Shown here piece by piece: positions 1 to 11,664 of a DNA stretch of 64,000 bases. A program made the translations under genes and the position numbers. Every line of letters starts with the position of its first letter. The first letter of the stretch is position 1. Origin of the DNA: Sanderia malayensis (lineage: Eukaryota > Cnidaria > Scyphozoa > Semaeostomeae > Pelagiidae). Under the pieces are notes generated by a model, which was not told the origin of the DNA, made no database searches, and was given only the letters and a program-made list of their open reading frames with translations. The stretch spans positions 992,001-1,056,000 of the forward strand of contig RQOL01000718.1 of the NCBI GenBank assembly GCA_013076295.1, written 5' to 3'.

Positions 1-89
1 AATGGACTATTGTTATTCTATTGTTTTGAGCAAGAATAACATCTTGGAGGTTCTTAACCCATTGTTTCTTATGTGTGTGCATATGTACT
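1..89. mobile_element. Decayed right end of a MITE (family A)
   Basis: The stretch with TTCTATTGTTTTGAGCAAG, then GGAGGTTCTTA, matches the right halves of the better copies at 43529-43661 and 50588-50736. The terminal repeat here is worn. The element is cut by the window edge. Confidence 0.55.
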
Positions 90-638
90 AGACTTAGTTT
101 TGAGGAAGCAAGCTCCATGTAAGTTGAGATGTGCTGCCAAGCTTGTGTTAAATATTTTGAAGGAAAATGGGTGCTATCATTTGTATGATATGAACAAATC
201 ACAAAGGAAGACCTGAATGTCTTGTTTACATCATTATTTTTTGTAACATTTGTTAATAGTTAGGCAACTTGCCAAGGTCAGTGCAAAAGCCTGTATTTTT
301 GCAAAGTTTCTTTGAAAAACAATGGAAGTAATATGCACACTTTTTAATCATCAATTCACTTCACAAGTATAGACAGTTGAACCTAAGTCAATTTAATACC
401 ATTTATGCTATATTCCTATAGAACTTGAACAGGTTTTTCCCTTTATCTCGAGTCCCCTTCTGTACTTAACTCAAATCCACCATTATCTTTTAATGGAAAA
501 ATTTTCATTCTCTATCATAGTTGTTTGTTAGTGCTGTTTTTTCATTTATTTGATTGTTCCTAACTTCTCACACATGTCCTTTCTCTTTCTCCCCTATCTT
601 TTCGTCATTTTTGATGCATTCACTGTCATATTTCAGGA

Positions 639-786
639 GAACAAGATCTCCCCACACCCTTATCTGGAGTACTACAAGGACAGCAAGATTTATTTCACAG
701 CACCCCTCGAGGAATGCGAGAAATTTTACGTTCCCGAATACGAATTGGTGAAAAAGGAAGACGAACAAATGAAAAAGGAGGATTAA
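639..786 (+). CDS. Last coding exon of an unidentified gene (3' partial)
   Basis: An acceptor (TTTCAG, ending at 638) is followed by 49 codons, from GAG at 639 to TAA at 784-786. The peptide is charged and rich in aromatics, contains PYLEYYKDSKIYF, and ends in a lysine/glutamate-rich tail (KKEDEQMKKED). The open frame continues upstream of 639, but that part is hydrophobic and pyrimidine-rich and reads as the intron's polypyrimidine tract. No earlier exon was found in 1-638, so the rest of the gene should lie left of the window. I do not recognise the family. The acidic, lysine-rich C-terminus would suit a small membrane or mitochondrial subunit, but that is only an impression. Confidence 0.5.
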
Positions 787-3588
787 GGTGACACATGTGC
801 TAATCAGTAAACGCTGTTATGTAATCGACTTCAATTTGTTTTGTTACAATCGTGTTGCACAACCTGCGCACGCAACCTGAATGCTGCTGTCACTTCTGCT
901 TTAACGTATATTTTCAAGTATATCGCAGGAAAAAATGCTTCTGATGAAAGCATTTGAATTCAGCTTTTATTACGAATTGACTGCCGAATTATTTGATAAT
1001 CTTCCTTGGACGTTTTTTAAAGCAAAGGAATTTTATGTTCTTGCTTTGGCTGGCTGGTGTTTTGTATGTAGAGTAATGGGCAATAATCGTTAGAAAATGG
1101 CTATGAGTTGTTGTTGTTGCTGAAAATGGTCATTAGTTGTTGGATGCGCAGCACTTTAAAAGAAGGCAGGCACACCAGCACAGTATTCAATGCTTTTGAA
1201 GTAGGCTCTTTATAAAGAAAAGCGCCTATTCTGTGGCTAGGGTTAGGGTGACGTTACGCGGAGGATATGGATAAAGGTGGTTAGCACGCGCAGCGGCGCA
1301 GTTATTGGTACTGCGCAGGAGCGTACATGACGTGACAGTGCTTTTAATGGCTGAGACCAGGGTTATGGTTATGTATCATGTCTATTATGGTCTGCACGAA
1401 CCTTTCCACATCATTAAATGTAGCATCAGTTACATTTTCTTCGGACCCCAAGCCTTCAATCAGTTGACATGAAGTTTTATCTTTCAATAACTTTTTAACG
1501 AACGCTTATTTTTCCAACGTTAAACTTGTAGGATGTTGTGTCCGATCCTGTTATTTCATGCGTTTGTGAAAGAATGTTGTGAATACCAGCTTCTAGATAC
1601 TTACGTCAAATTATCAATTTATGCAAGGAGCACGAAACCGTAATATTTCTTAAATTGAGGGAGTATGAGAGAAGTTATAGCCGATTTAGGGTCAACTTTG
1701 TGCCATTAATGATGTCAAAAACCACGTGAAAACTGGGCGTTTCCCAAAAAGTCACCTGGCAGTTTCTGATAGTCCAAGACCTCCTCAATATCAAGAATAA
1801 AAGCAAACGTTTGGCAGGATGTGAGGTGTTTTAAGCACATGCCCTGTCTTACATAATAAACACGATACCTATACGGTATGGATAAACTGGCACATTCGTT
1901 CTATTATATTTCATTGGAGAATAGAGATTCTTATCATTACGTAATTTTTGGTTTACCATTGAAACTCAAATTGATTTGAAAAAAATGTGGCCGCATGCGT
2001 ATCATTGAGTTTTTGCTTTTCTGGTTTAAATACGCAATTTATCATTTGTTTGCTGTTTTCCTGCGCATTTCTTCCCTGAAGGAAACAATTCATAAGGGGG
2101 CTGGGCGATTTGCCTTCTAATGGAAGCGCAAGTAAATACGTAATCCCTAAAGCGTTTTTATATTTGTGATCGATGGGCATTCAATTTTTGCATGCGTTTT
2201 GTTGTGTTATTGCTCGGTTGACGTATCGCAAAAGAGCCGATGCTTTGTCTTGGTTCAAGTTCTTTATCACGTTCGCTTTGATGGCACCAATAGACGAGCA
2301 AGCCGCCTCTGACCTCCAATGGGCGAGCAAATGCAAGCCGCACACTTTTAAGCTTCACCGCAGCGTATCTCAAGGTGTTTCATGTTCATCGTAATGTTAG
2401 TGTACAAGTAGTAATATCATTAGTATTGGTGATATCATTAGGAATCATTAGTAGTAATATCATCAGGAATGAGCAATAGTAGTTGTTATTATACTATGTT
2501 CAGCCTTGCGAACTTGCCAGTCCTTGTGGAGGCATTTATTGGAGATGCGAAATCTCTCTCTCCCCCCTTTTTTAGCAAGGTTATGAAAGCAGAAGCATGA
2601 TCCATGCACGGCAAATTATTTAGTGTATGTATGCGATAGCCAAAAACATGATATAAAGTACGGTAAATTAAATCAACAAGCAGGAACACAGTAATACCGG
2701 CAGACTCATAACATGTATAGCACATATATTTCATATTCATATTTCATATTTTAAGGAGGGCTGCCCTTCGGCAGGGGCCGTTTTTCAAAGGGCCCTCTGA
2801 TAAATACTTAGTTACAAAATACAGTTTAAAATAAAACTAGAGCATAAAAACCCTTATTAAAAACCTATTTACCATAATGCTATATATACAATTGAACAAA
2901 AAAATTTAACTCTTTCCAAATTTAAAAACTCACATTTCGTATAGACACAGAAATGTGGTATAGCTCAGCATATATAAGCATTGCATTTTTAGAAATACAG
3001 TTCATTTAAGACAATGTGTATATGGCGTAGTATGTAGCAATAGACGGGATAAATTGATTGAAACCATAGTGATATGTAATGCTTGGTCACGAGTTTTGTG
3101 TCGCTATAAAGAACGGAATGCATTCTTCTTTTATTCACATGTGGTGTGATGAAAAATGTATTTATTTTTATTGTAGAAGGTAGTAGTAAATCTCAAGCAG
3201 TGTCATGTCGTTTTCGCTTCTGCTATTGTTTTGATTATAAGTAACGTTTTCAAAACTGCGACGTTTGAATAGTTTGGTAATAGGAGTGGAGAAAAGTGTT
3301 TTCAAATATATTTTCATTTTTTGTGGGGGGATCGTTGTATTGTTTATTGATGTTGTTTTTGTGGTTGAATCGGAGTACAAAACCGTCCCCCGCCCGTTTG
3401 CGCTTCTTTTGTTTTGTTGACCGCGGCAGCAGTGAAACAATTGAAAAATTGCGCACGCGGTATCGATTCTCTTTACGAGACGTCTCAAGCTGAGCGGTAG
3501 ACAATAGATCAGCAACGTTTACTCATACACAATGGCTTGTTGTTTAATGCAGCGGCGCCCGCGTTTGTTTCCAACTCTATACGCGACC
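787..3588. other. Intergenic stretch, no gene seen
   Basis: AT-rich non-coding DNA between the partial gene and the bHLH promoter. It holds imperfect ATCATTAG-type short repeats around 2400-2470 and a small GC-rich hairpin-like patch at 2755-2805. Short open frames here (1953-2394, 2489-2740, 3168-3515) overlap each other on both strands and show no domain, so I treat them as chance. Confidence 0.6.
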
Positions 3589-3708
3589 GCCACGTCAGCG
3601 CGGGGCGGTTTGTTTTGTCGGGCGCAGCGGGCCGAGCGGTCGAATGGATTGGAAGAACAAAGAAAGTCATCTGATTGGACGCTTGGTTTATCGGGTATGC
3701 GTATAAAA
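3589..3708 (+). promoter_or_regulatory. Core promoter of the bHLH gene: TATA box, inverted CCAAT, CRE-like site
   Basis: TATAAAA lies at 3702-3708, placing a start site near 3730-3740 and leaving a 5' leader of about 100 nt before the ATG at 3841. An inverted CCAAT (ATTGG) is at about 3674-3678. A TGACGTGG-like octamer (reverse strand) is at 3590-3597. The flanking block 3545-3650 is clearly more GC-rich than its surroundings. The motifs are seen directly; their use as a promoter is inferred. Confidence 0.6.
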
Positions 3709-3840
3709 CGAGGACTGATTTGTGTTATCAAGTAGTTATTCGAGTGTATTGGAAGCTAACGCACGACGAACACAATTTGTTACCTGACGAAAGGTGGAAT
3801 CTGCTACATAGCAAAGTATTGAATCTATCGCAGCTAAAGA

Positions 3841-5120
3841 ATGTCTGTTTTTGAGCCGAGCAGTCCAGACAGTGATCTCAGTAGTCAGCAATGTCTCAGC
3901 CCTGGCAGTTGGGATGAAGACTGTGAAATGACGACATCATCTTCATCTCGAACATCGTCGTCTTCTTCGCCTTCAAAGACTTACAGCTCTGGTCGTGGTG
4001 TTAGCAAGACGAAGCGATTAAAGGCTAGTGCACGGGAGAGGCGACGCAGGCACGTATTGAACGACGCTTTGGAGGCGCTGCGTCGCAAAGTGTCCAGTGT
4101 TAATCAGAATCCGCAGAAGTTGTCGAAAATCGAAGTGCTACGCCTGGCCATCGACTACATAGCAATGATGAGCTACTACCTCGATGCAACAGCAACATCA
4201 TCATCGCCATTATCGGACCAATCACCGCATTACGTTTTCGACACCGGTGCAGCCACGGTTGCTTCGATTGGACGCCTGTTGCCTCATTCTCATGAACCAG
4301 CACAGTTCTACGTTGCGCAGCAGTGTCAAGGAATCGTACAACCACAACAACAACACAATGGATTCGTGGACAATTTCAGAAAAGAGGTATGCATGATTGT
4401 TTTTAACTCTCAAGTTTATCTACTGTCTTTTTCTCACTATACACTGCAATCTCAATGAAAGGAACCTTTTGATAAAACACCTTGTCCTTTACTAAACTGC
4501 GTCATACACGGACTTTTAACCCGCTCTAGATAGCATGAACTATTTTTAGTATCGTGACCCCATCATGTTTCTGAAAGTTTCATTTGACTTTTGCTTTTCG
4601 CCTGCATTGCTTCTCTAAAATTTCGTTTGTCCGAAATCGTTTTGGAATTTGAAAACATCAGCCCCACTTTACATTTTTACGGTGAGTCGTATTGTTGCGG
4701 TTTGAGAAGCACGTTTCGGCCTGTTTTTCTAACACATTTAATCAGTTATGCGATTTCTCTGAATTAAGTAATAATGTTTTGTAAGCGTGCAAACAAAGGA
4801 TGCTATTCTTGCGAGCTCGCTTGGCTGTTTGTTCAGGTGAACAAATAGACTTCGTAACGCATAAAAAAATACACGTTTTGCTGGAGAATCGAAGAGCATA
4901 ATTTATTTTTTGCAGCACATTTCCAATTTTTAATTTATTTTACTCTACTCTTCTTATTTTATGGTGTCTAACATTTTTGAGAAACATTTTTGCTTAATTC
5001 GTTTATCGCTTTAATCGCACTACTAATCGCCATCATTTTCTTTTTATTTTGCAGAACCAAAGCTTTCAACTGAATCAGTCGGAATTTGATGTTTATCTTG
5101 GAGGCTACGGAAACATTTAG
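3841..5120 (+). CDS. Group A basic helix-loop-helix transcription factor (two exons)
   Basis: Exon 1 is 3841-4386 and exon 2 is 5055-5120; the donor is GTATGC, the acceptor TTTTGCAG, phase 0. The spliced protein is 203 residues; reading straight past 4386 gives an unrelated tail. Residues 1-55 are serine-rich and acidic. The bHLH domain is at about 59-114: basic region KASARERRRRHVLNDAL with the E-R-R DNA-contact pattern (E66, R67, R69), helix 1 to about residue 83, loop, and helix 2 LSKIEVLRLAIDYIAMM. The C-terminal part has a short glutamine/histidine-rich run, and exon 2 adds a tyrosine/glycine-rich end. The domain is group A (E-box binding, normally dimerising with an E protein), but the loop and helix 2 fit no single subfamily: there are resemblances to Fer3/PTF1 and to MESP. 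It probably acts in the nucleus in cell-fate control, by family analogy. Confidence 0.88.
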
Positions 5121-5578
5121 GCCAATTTGATAACACACCAATAACGCCGTTTTATGCTCCATTGGGAAGTTAAATACAATCAGATGATGAATAGCATGCT
5201 GTGAATGACGATTAAGGGCGACGAGTTCTTCCGAAGAAATACAACTCGCCGAAGGCAGTTTTCTACTCGCGATAACAGTGATTAAGGACGAATGTTAGGA
5301 AATCTTAGATCAAATATAACGACCAAGCATCACATTGTATATCTGTAGATATGAACAATTGTATAGCATTATTTTATAGTTGTGACATTTAATTTTTGCT
5401 GTAAATAAGTTTTGCTGTGAATAATGTATAAATAACTAATAGATGAACTGAAAATTTGCTGTTTTTTCGTGAGTGTCCACTATTGGTTTTTTCTTGGGCC
5501 ACTCAGTTTGTGGATAAACTGCTATCTATAAGTCTCTGGAAGCCAGGACAATTCAAAACCATTCCCAAATTGCGTATA
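5121..5578. other. 3' untranslated and flanking DNA of the bHLH gene
   Basis: AT-rich DNA after the stop codon. No canonical AATAAA is seen; TATAAA near 5430 is the best variant candidate for polyadenylation. No other gene is visible. Confidence 0.35.
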
Positions 5579-5745
5579 CAGTCAACTCTGTCTAATTCGA
5601 ACACCCCAGGAAAGCATGAATTGCAAAAGTTTTGAATTATAGAGGTTTGTTTTGTAAGAATTGGTTCTTTGGTGATTTCTGAAGGGACGGAGAGTTTCCT
5701 TCGAATAAGACGGAACTCGAACTACACGAGCTCGAACAACACACT
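5579..5745. mobile_element. MITE family B copy, right end worn
   Basis: It begins after TA with CAGTCAACTCTGTCTAATTC, and continues with the family's internal AAAAGTTTTGAATTATAGAGG and GGGACGGAGAGTTTC segments, as in the copies at 40697, 43881 and 63203. The right terminus has diverged after the CGAGCTCGAAC segment. It is too short to encode a transposase; the TA target suggests a Tc1/mariner-type helper. Confidence 0.75.
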
Positions 5746-8325
5746 TTATGTTATGTTTCATCTTTCATTCATACGATTAAAGATTTCTAAGTTCATACAA
5801 CTTAAAGGTTTCAGAAAATATTTTACAAGTGGTTTAGCATCATTTCCATCCTGTCAATAAATTTCATGCTTTTTTGTGAATGTTTCTTTCATTGTTTCTT
5901 TATTCCAATTTCACGTTTTTACCTCGCGTGCTCAGCATATTATACAAGGGCCGATTTTACATGAGAGAGTCAGGAAGCGTTTATATTATCGTGGAGCAAA
6001 TAGTGCGTTATGCAGTAGAGTTGTACGTGCTGTGTTTCTCGAACACTTTCTTTGTTTGCACTGTACATTGACTTTAATTATGACATTGCGAGAGGTCTAG
6101 AACGAGGCCAGGGCGGGGTTGCCACGAGTGATAGCTTCACTTCGAACGGTATGTTAAGCAATCTTGTTTTAAAGAGCAAATAATTGTATAGGAAGCAAAG
6201 CAAGGAAAATTAACAGCAAATACCGAGGACTAATATATTTTGCAACGTAAATTATGCATGTTATGATATTGCTGGACGCTTGTTAAATATACAGACAGTC
6301 ATTTTCACAGCGGACATCAACGGGACTCGAGTTTTGTGTCCATTTTAAAAGGTGGTGCGCTTTTTGGAACAATTAGACGCAGATCACCATCATTATTATT
6401 ATTATTATTATTATCGTTATTATTGTATGTTGAATCTGACTATTATATTATATCCTAGCTGTTACCATATTATTTTAATTTGCTCTGTTCGTCGCCTAAC
6501 GACTCGTCTTCTTCAGGGTTCAAATTTTTGGCCCTCAGTCGAACCCCGACAAATTTATCTTTTCCAGAATTATTGTCTTTCCGATGCCCCTGAACCGTTT
6601 AACTCAAAATAATGATTAATATTATAACGTAACACATCAATGAAGTGAATTCACTATCTTTTTCATGGGGTCATTATCAAGTTGACTATAATTATGATGA
6701 TTATGATTGCAGTCACCCGTACAAAAAATCGAATTGGTGAAAATTAATTTGCCATTGCGGGCTTTCATTGACATTGTCCTTATAACAACGATGCCCAAGC
6801 AAATTTGAAACACGTCAAGTTGAAATCGCCCCGTTCGTGAGCACTGTTTCATAAGCTGCTCACAGTGTTTAATGTACCTGCGGGCAGGGAGTATAGAATT
6901 GGGCATAATGGGTGTTATTGTCAGCCGAACCTCGTGGTCTGTTCCTCATGGGTATCCTTGACACCAACAGATAGTCCTAAAAGTATGTGGTTACAATCAC
7001 ACCCATTCAACTCTGTTTTACACTCGCTGTTTTCACTGTCTTAAGACGTGTAATGAAGCTTACGTGGTCAGGGGATGAAGACGTTGATTATCTCATCTCT
7101 GTGCCAATCATATCGATCAGTGCACGTGGTCAACCTAAGTGTTAATCGTTGTGCCGTTGCCAGGCTGAGCTCTTACTGACCTTTGGTGCCGCAAAAGCTC
7201 AAACAACCGATTATTATTATCATTATTTTATATTGCAAAATATTTTTCAGTGTATAGTATGCTTGCTGATAATTATACTCTACCAAAGCATAACTTTATT
7301 TCCCGAGAGAAATTATAGTATTTGACGCTTGGTTTAAAATTTGATTTGAGAATTGTATATTCAGAGATGATGCTCTCGACGATATAAATGGCATGCGCAT
7401 GTGCTGTTTTATTGTTTTATGCCGTTGAGGGTATGACACGAGACGTGTTAGAGCTCCAATTAGCGCCTGTTTTGCTCGCGCGTTGCGGTCAGCGTTCAAG
7501 CGGCGCGGCGCGCAGTGGGCTGGTCGCGCGGTGAATGCACGATTTTATTATTTCCGCATGCTGCTGACGAAACAATAATTTCGGTCTGGCGTCGCGAGGC
7601 GCGAAATAATCTCCATGCGTTGCTTCAATGGCCTAACAATGTCAGGCACGCGACCAGTTCTGGTGGATTTGCGCCGCACAATGGATGTGTTTAGCCAGCA
7701 AACACTGACCTCATGCTTGGCCATTATTCAATTTGCTTTCGCACTCTCGGCTCGGCTCAGCCCTAACGCTGCTCGCAGTATATTTAGTATGCTATCTTAT
7801 CATCATCATCCTCACATTATACGTTTTAAAAGAGCGATACCGCATTTGCTAATTGTGTCGTATTTGTTTTGTTTGTGTTTACGTTAAGGCGTTTAAATTA
7901 CATCCGTTTTCTGTTTTTATATCTTCCAAAAACGTACTGTAAAGATCAAAGGGGAGATAATAGAGACGGCTTTTTCAATAACAAATCATTGCTTTGCTTA
8001 CTGCATGCAGATTAACGCGAGCTAAATTGAACACAGGGGAAAGCGTAAATCCAATTTTTCCCTAATCATTTAACATCGTTTCGCAAGACACTGCAAAGCA
8101 GTCGAATTGTATATGCATCGTGTCGACTTGACAATGCAAAAATAACAAGACAATTACCATTCGATCAGTAGGAGAATGTTAGTCAGTGCTACGACGCGCT
8201 GTTCTAAGCATGGCTGACTGAGGAGCTACAAGTTTTACTGTCTTTAACTGCGTTGGTGATTTTCTACTTTTTGCGGCCCTGTGGTCAATTTTAAAAAGCA
8301 CTCGTGGAAAATGACGGTTTTAGTA
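5746..8325. other. Intergenic stretch with microsatellite and a GC-rich patch
   Basis: No gene was recognised. There is an (ATT)n microsatellite at about 6388-6425. A GC-rich block at about 7490-7615 is rich in GCGCG and could be a regulatory or CpG-like region. The open frames at 5669-6100, 6352-6906 and 7296-7887 lack domains. Confidence 0.5.
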
Positions 8326-8513
8326 CCGTATTTCTTCTAATTAGCGCCCACCCTCTTTTAATCGCCCCCTTCCAATAAACGCCCAACCTAAAATCAACAA
8401 GTGTGAACTAATTCTTAAATTTTCACTGTTTGCTTCAAATTATTTTGTAAAATATTTGTCCAATTTTGCAAAATATTTAGTAAGCGCCCGGGCGCTTATT
8501 AGAGAAAATACGG
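8326..8513. mobile_element. MITE family C copy (TA-flanked)
   Basis: The termini are CCGTATTTCTTCTAATTAGC and its imperfect complement GCTTATTAGAGAAAATACGG, flanked by TA at 8324-8325 and 8514-8515. Sub-terminal GCGCCC/GGGCGC blocks complete the inverted repeat. It is 188 bp and non-coding. The same structure is seen in the element at 13487-13762. Confidence 0.85.
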
Positions 8514-8860
8514 TATCTTCCTAGTATCGACGGCAGGCAATATTCAACGTAGAAAGGCGTTTGTAACCATTCCAGACCTCTGCTTATGTTGTTAAGTTAT
8601 TATTGCTTTATAGTTAAGACTAGTGTTACGCATTTCATATGTTTTTTATTATAAAAGATCCAAAAAACTAAATTTGAAACTACAATCCTCGTTGTTTTAA
8701 TTTACGTTAAAGTTAAAACCAGATACTTGGTCAGTTTCTCAAAATTGGGTGGGGGGGGGAGGTAGTGCAAGGAGGGAAAAGGGTAGTATCTTTGGGAGCG
8801 TGTCGGATTATTTATGGTGACCTGAGATATTGCGCAATTGCTACAGTATGATAAATACAA

Positions 8861-8866
8861 TTTATT
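8861..8866 (-). terminator. Polyadenylation signal of the ATOH8-type gene
   Basis: TTTATT on the + strand is AATAAA on the - strand, about 47 nt after the stop codon of the gene at 8913-9572. Confidence 0.6.
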
Positions 8867-8912
8867 ATAATTCTATTGAATCTAGCGATGGGTTCTAGCA
8901 AGTTTGTGGAGT

Positions 8913-9572
8913 TCAAGCTTTCTTTTTTGCTTTTCCGTACTCCGATTGCAAAGCTTTGGAGCAACGGTCAACGTTTTGTTGAAATCCAATGCTGTTGTCA
9001 CTATTAGAGCCCATGCTTCTGTTTAATGCATCAAGCGCGGCAATATAACTTATGGCTACTTTGAGTATGGTCAGTTTGGAGAGTCGCTGGTTGACTGAAT
9101 ATCGTGGAATGGCGTGCTTGAGCGCGTTGAATGCTGAGCTGAGCGTGTGAACACGCGTGCGTTCACGCGCATTCGCCACTCTTCGTTTGTCGATTTCATT
9201 TGGCGATACTTTCTGTTGCTTCGCAGCTCCCTCCCTTCCTTGACTTCGTAGACTTTCCACGTCCTTCGGAGAAGTCCTTCGCGTATTATTTCTAGTTTTC
9301 GCACTCTCCTTCAGTGATGTTGTGGTCATTATTTTCCCAGTGAACTCGTTGCTCCCGCGTTTCTTCTCGCGCGATTTCTGCGCTTCTGTCTTTGATGTTT
9401 TCGTGTATTTTTTTAAAGCAAGCTTAGCGTGCAGAGTCAATTCATCTTGTCCAACACGCCTTGCATGATGTAGTTTATCCAATGGAAACTGTTTCATTTT
9501 GAGTTCTTCGCTGACAGAACTTTGCTCCGTTTGCATTTTACTCCAAGAAATCTGTGTGTATGAAAATTTCAC
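8913..9572 (-). CDS. ATOH8: ATOH8/Net-type bHLH transcription factor, single exon
   Basis: A 219-residue open frame. The bHLH domain is at about residues 129-184: basic region RRVANARERTRVHTLSSAF, helix 2 LSKLTILKVAISYIAAL. Two features point to the ATOH8 (vertebrate) / Net (fly) family rather than general atonal proteins. One is the RERTRVHTLSSAFNALK..IPRYSVNQRLSKL core. The other is the conserved C-terminal tail DRCSKALQSEYGKAKKK at 202-218, which resembles the vertebrate QRCTRTLQAE..AKKRK ending. The N-terminal 125 residues are basic and low complexity. The start is uncertain: M1 (9572) or M13 (9536). No intron is needed, unlike most neighbours. Family members bind E-boxes and act as regulators of differentiation. 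The symbol is given for the family; orthology is inferred. Confidence 0.85.
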   Translation of the reverse strand: MKFSYTQISWSKMQTEQSSVSEELKMKQFPLDKLHHARRVGQDELTLHAKLALKKYTKTSKTEAQKSREKKRGSNEFTGKIMTTTSLKESAKTRNNTRRTSPKDVESLRSQGREGAAKQQKVSPNEIDKRRVANARERTRVHTLSSAFNALKHAIPRYSVNQRLSKLTILKVAISYIAALDALNRSMGSNSDNSIGFQQNVDRCSKALQSEYGKAKKKA

Positions 9573-11528
9573 GTTTATGTAATGGCTATCTTCCAGTAAC
9601 AGGCTGTTTGGTAGGCTATGGGCAAAATTAAATACCGATTTCTATGCGCATTAACTCATTGATTACCAGGTAGATCAAATTATATATTTAAGCTCCGGTT
9701 GTCTAAACCATAAGCCACAAACTTACATTCTGTGGGAGGAGATTTCCTCTTTGCTTCGCACAGCTGGGCTTTCGGAAAATTTTCTTCCGTTATATATTTG
9801 CTTTTCTGTTGCAAAAAATCTCTGCGATGTTGTCCACAAAGCAACCAGATCAGGACCAGTGTCTTGATTTTCAAGGTTTGAACGTTTTTGCCAACCTGCT
9901 GCTTATTTCTCAAGTTGTCTTGCTTTTTTGTGAAATTACGTACATCCAGTTCGTAAAATGTCGGCAACAGATGACTATATTTACAGGTCACGGTGAAACC
10001 AAAATTTTCTGATTGTCTGATTTTCTTATTGTCCAGGAACTTTTGTTGTCTTTAAGTGAATATTGATCACCAAGAAACTTGAAACTTATTGGTAAAATTA
10101 TACACTTTATTTTTTCATCATATTCTCCAACTCTCTTATATAAATCTACAATCCCATCTTTGTTTACTCATTATCCATCGACGTCAAATCAAAGTTCTCC
10201 GGTGAAGGCAAGGCCTCTGTGTTTTCAGATTTGAAGTTCAGCCAATTCAATACGATTTCACTGATATTCTTTTCCTGAACTTGATGGCCCCGAACAAGAG
10301 TATTTCTCGAGAAATCTCAGCACAAATGAATATCCACTTATCATCTCAGATAATATGCTATCCGATTTGAAGCAGAGAAATCTAGAAAAGCCCAGATGTT
10401 AGGCATAAAATAACTTGATATTGGTTGGTTGGTTGGTTCTGTGGTTCTGCTGTTGTACACTTTGAACACCTGCTCGGAATTGGACGTTTTGCATCAGTTT
10501 GCGGGTACTTTGCACAGTACAGTGTCAATATCTTTTTTATTATGGTTTATTAAAGAACAAAGCTTTGGGATTTGCGGTATGTTTGAAGCTGGGACAAAGC
10601 CTGTGAAGACGATCTTTTGTTTTGATTTGCCTTCTGTTCAGATATTTTTAGTTTGACACAAAAGGAATGGCTGACATTGCTATCAATTCAACGTCGGTAT
10701 TGTATTTGATTTTTTATTTATTTTCGTTTTATAATCGCGGAGAAAATAGCACGTTCACCTGTAACTCGTTCATTTTCTCCAGACTTTTGGGGAATATCCC
10801 ATACAATTACATATCTCCATGGCAGAGTTGCATTACATATGCAATGTTTTGAATGGAACACATGTTCATTTGGACAATATGGATAGAAAACAATGGCAAG
10901 CACCTGTCTTGTAGAAATATATAGTTGGGCCTCTTTGTATAAGGATTACTTGTATTTAAACTGTCATACGATTTGTACACCGAAACGCTGAGCAGATACG
11001 TGCAAGCATTTGCCAGAGAGAATATTTTAAAAACAAGTTAGTAGCAAAAGACATCGTGGATCGTGCGGGGAGAAACGACCAATTACACCCCCTCCCCCGA
11101 CGGGGTTAAAGGTAAATGAACAAACGCTTGGGCAACTGGCTCAATAGCATCAGTACCTTGTATGTTGTATGTGGACCAAGAAGTGATGTATGTAGTTATT
11201 GTCGAGATCGACCTTCGTTTGAGTAAAATATCATATGCAGTATAATCATGATAACTCGAACTTCAGAGGGGCTGATGAAAATTGTTCGAGCTAACGAATG
11301 CTGGAGTTAAGGAGGGTTAGAAAGCACTTACTGGCAAAGATTTCACGGGGAATTTCAATGCAACTTGGTTTGGGTTATGTGAGGTTCGAGTCGTCGCGGG
11401 TCAGAGTTATTGAGCTTTTACTGTGCAATGTAAGTGAGATACCCGTCGCTGCAAGATTGCACCCGACGACAAATAATCCAACAAGTAAACATTTGGCAAA
11501 GAAAAAGCAAAATTAATTTTGGTAAACA
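9573..11528. other. Intergenic stretch, no gene supported
   Basis: Contains the presumed upstream region of the ATOH8-type gene (- strand). A 103-codon open frame at 9680-9991 (-) and others at 10429-10903 and 11298-11516 have no domain and no convincing splice context. A short (GGTT)n run lies near 10425. Confidence 0.5.
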
Positions 11529-11534
11529 TTTAAT
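11529..11534 (-). terminator. Possible polyadenylation signal (ATTAAA) of the CREBL2-type gene
   Basis: TTTAAT on the + strand reads ATTAAA on the - strand, about 130 nt after the stop codon at 11665. It is a common variant signal. Confidence 0.4.
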
Positions 11535-11664
11535 AGTTACATAATAATACGCTTGTCATATGTACAAAATTTTTGAAACAAGTAGAACATTGACCCATGC
11601 AGAGCACACATAGAGCTCTCGTGGACATAAATGCTCGCATGCTTGGAGCATATGGTTTCAGTTG

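Noticed and set aside
4387..4458. Unspliced continuation of the bHLH frame past GTATGC
   Set aside because: A canonical donor and a phase-matched exon 2 at 5055 with a stop codon give a better ending.
7490..7887. GC-rich block with a 90-codon frame as a gene
   Set aside because: The frame has no domain or splice context; the base composition suggests at most a regulatory region.
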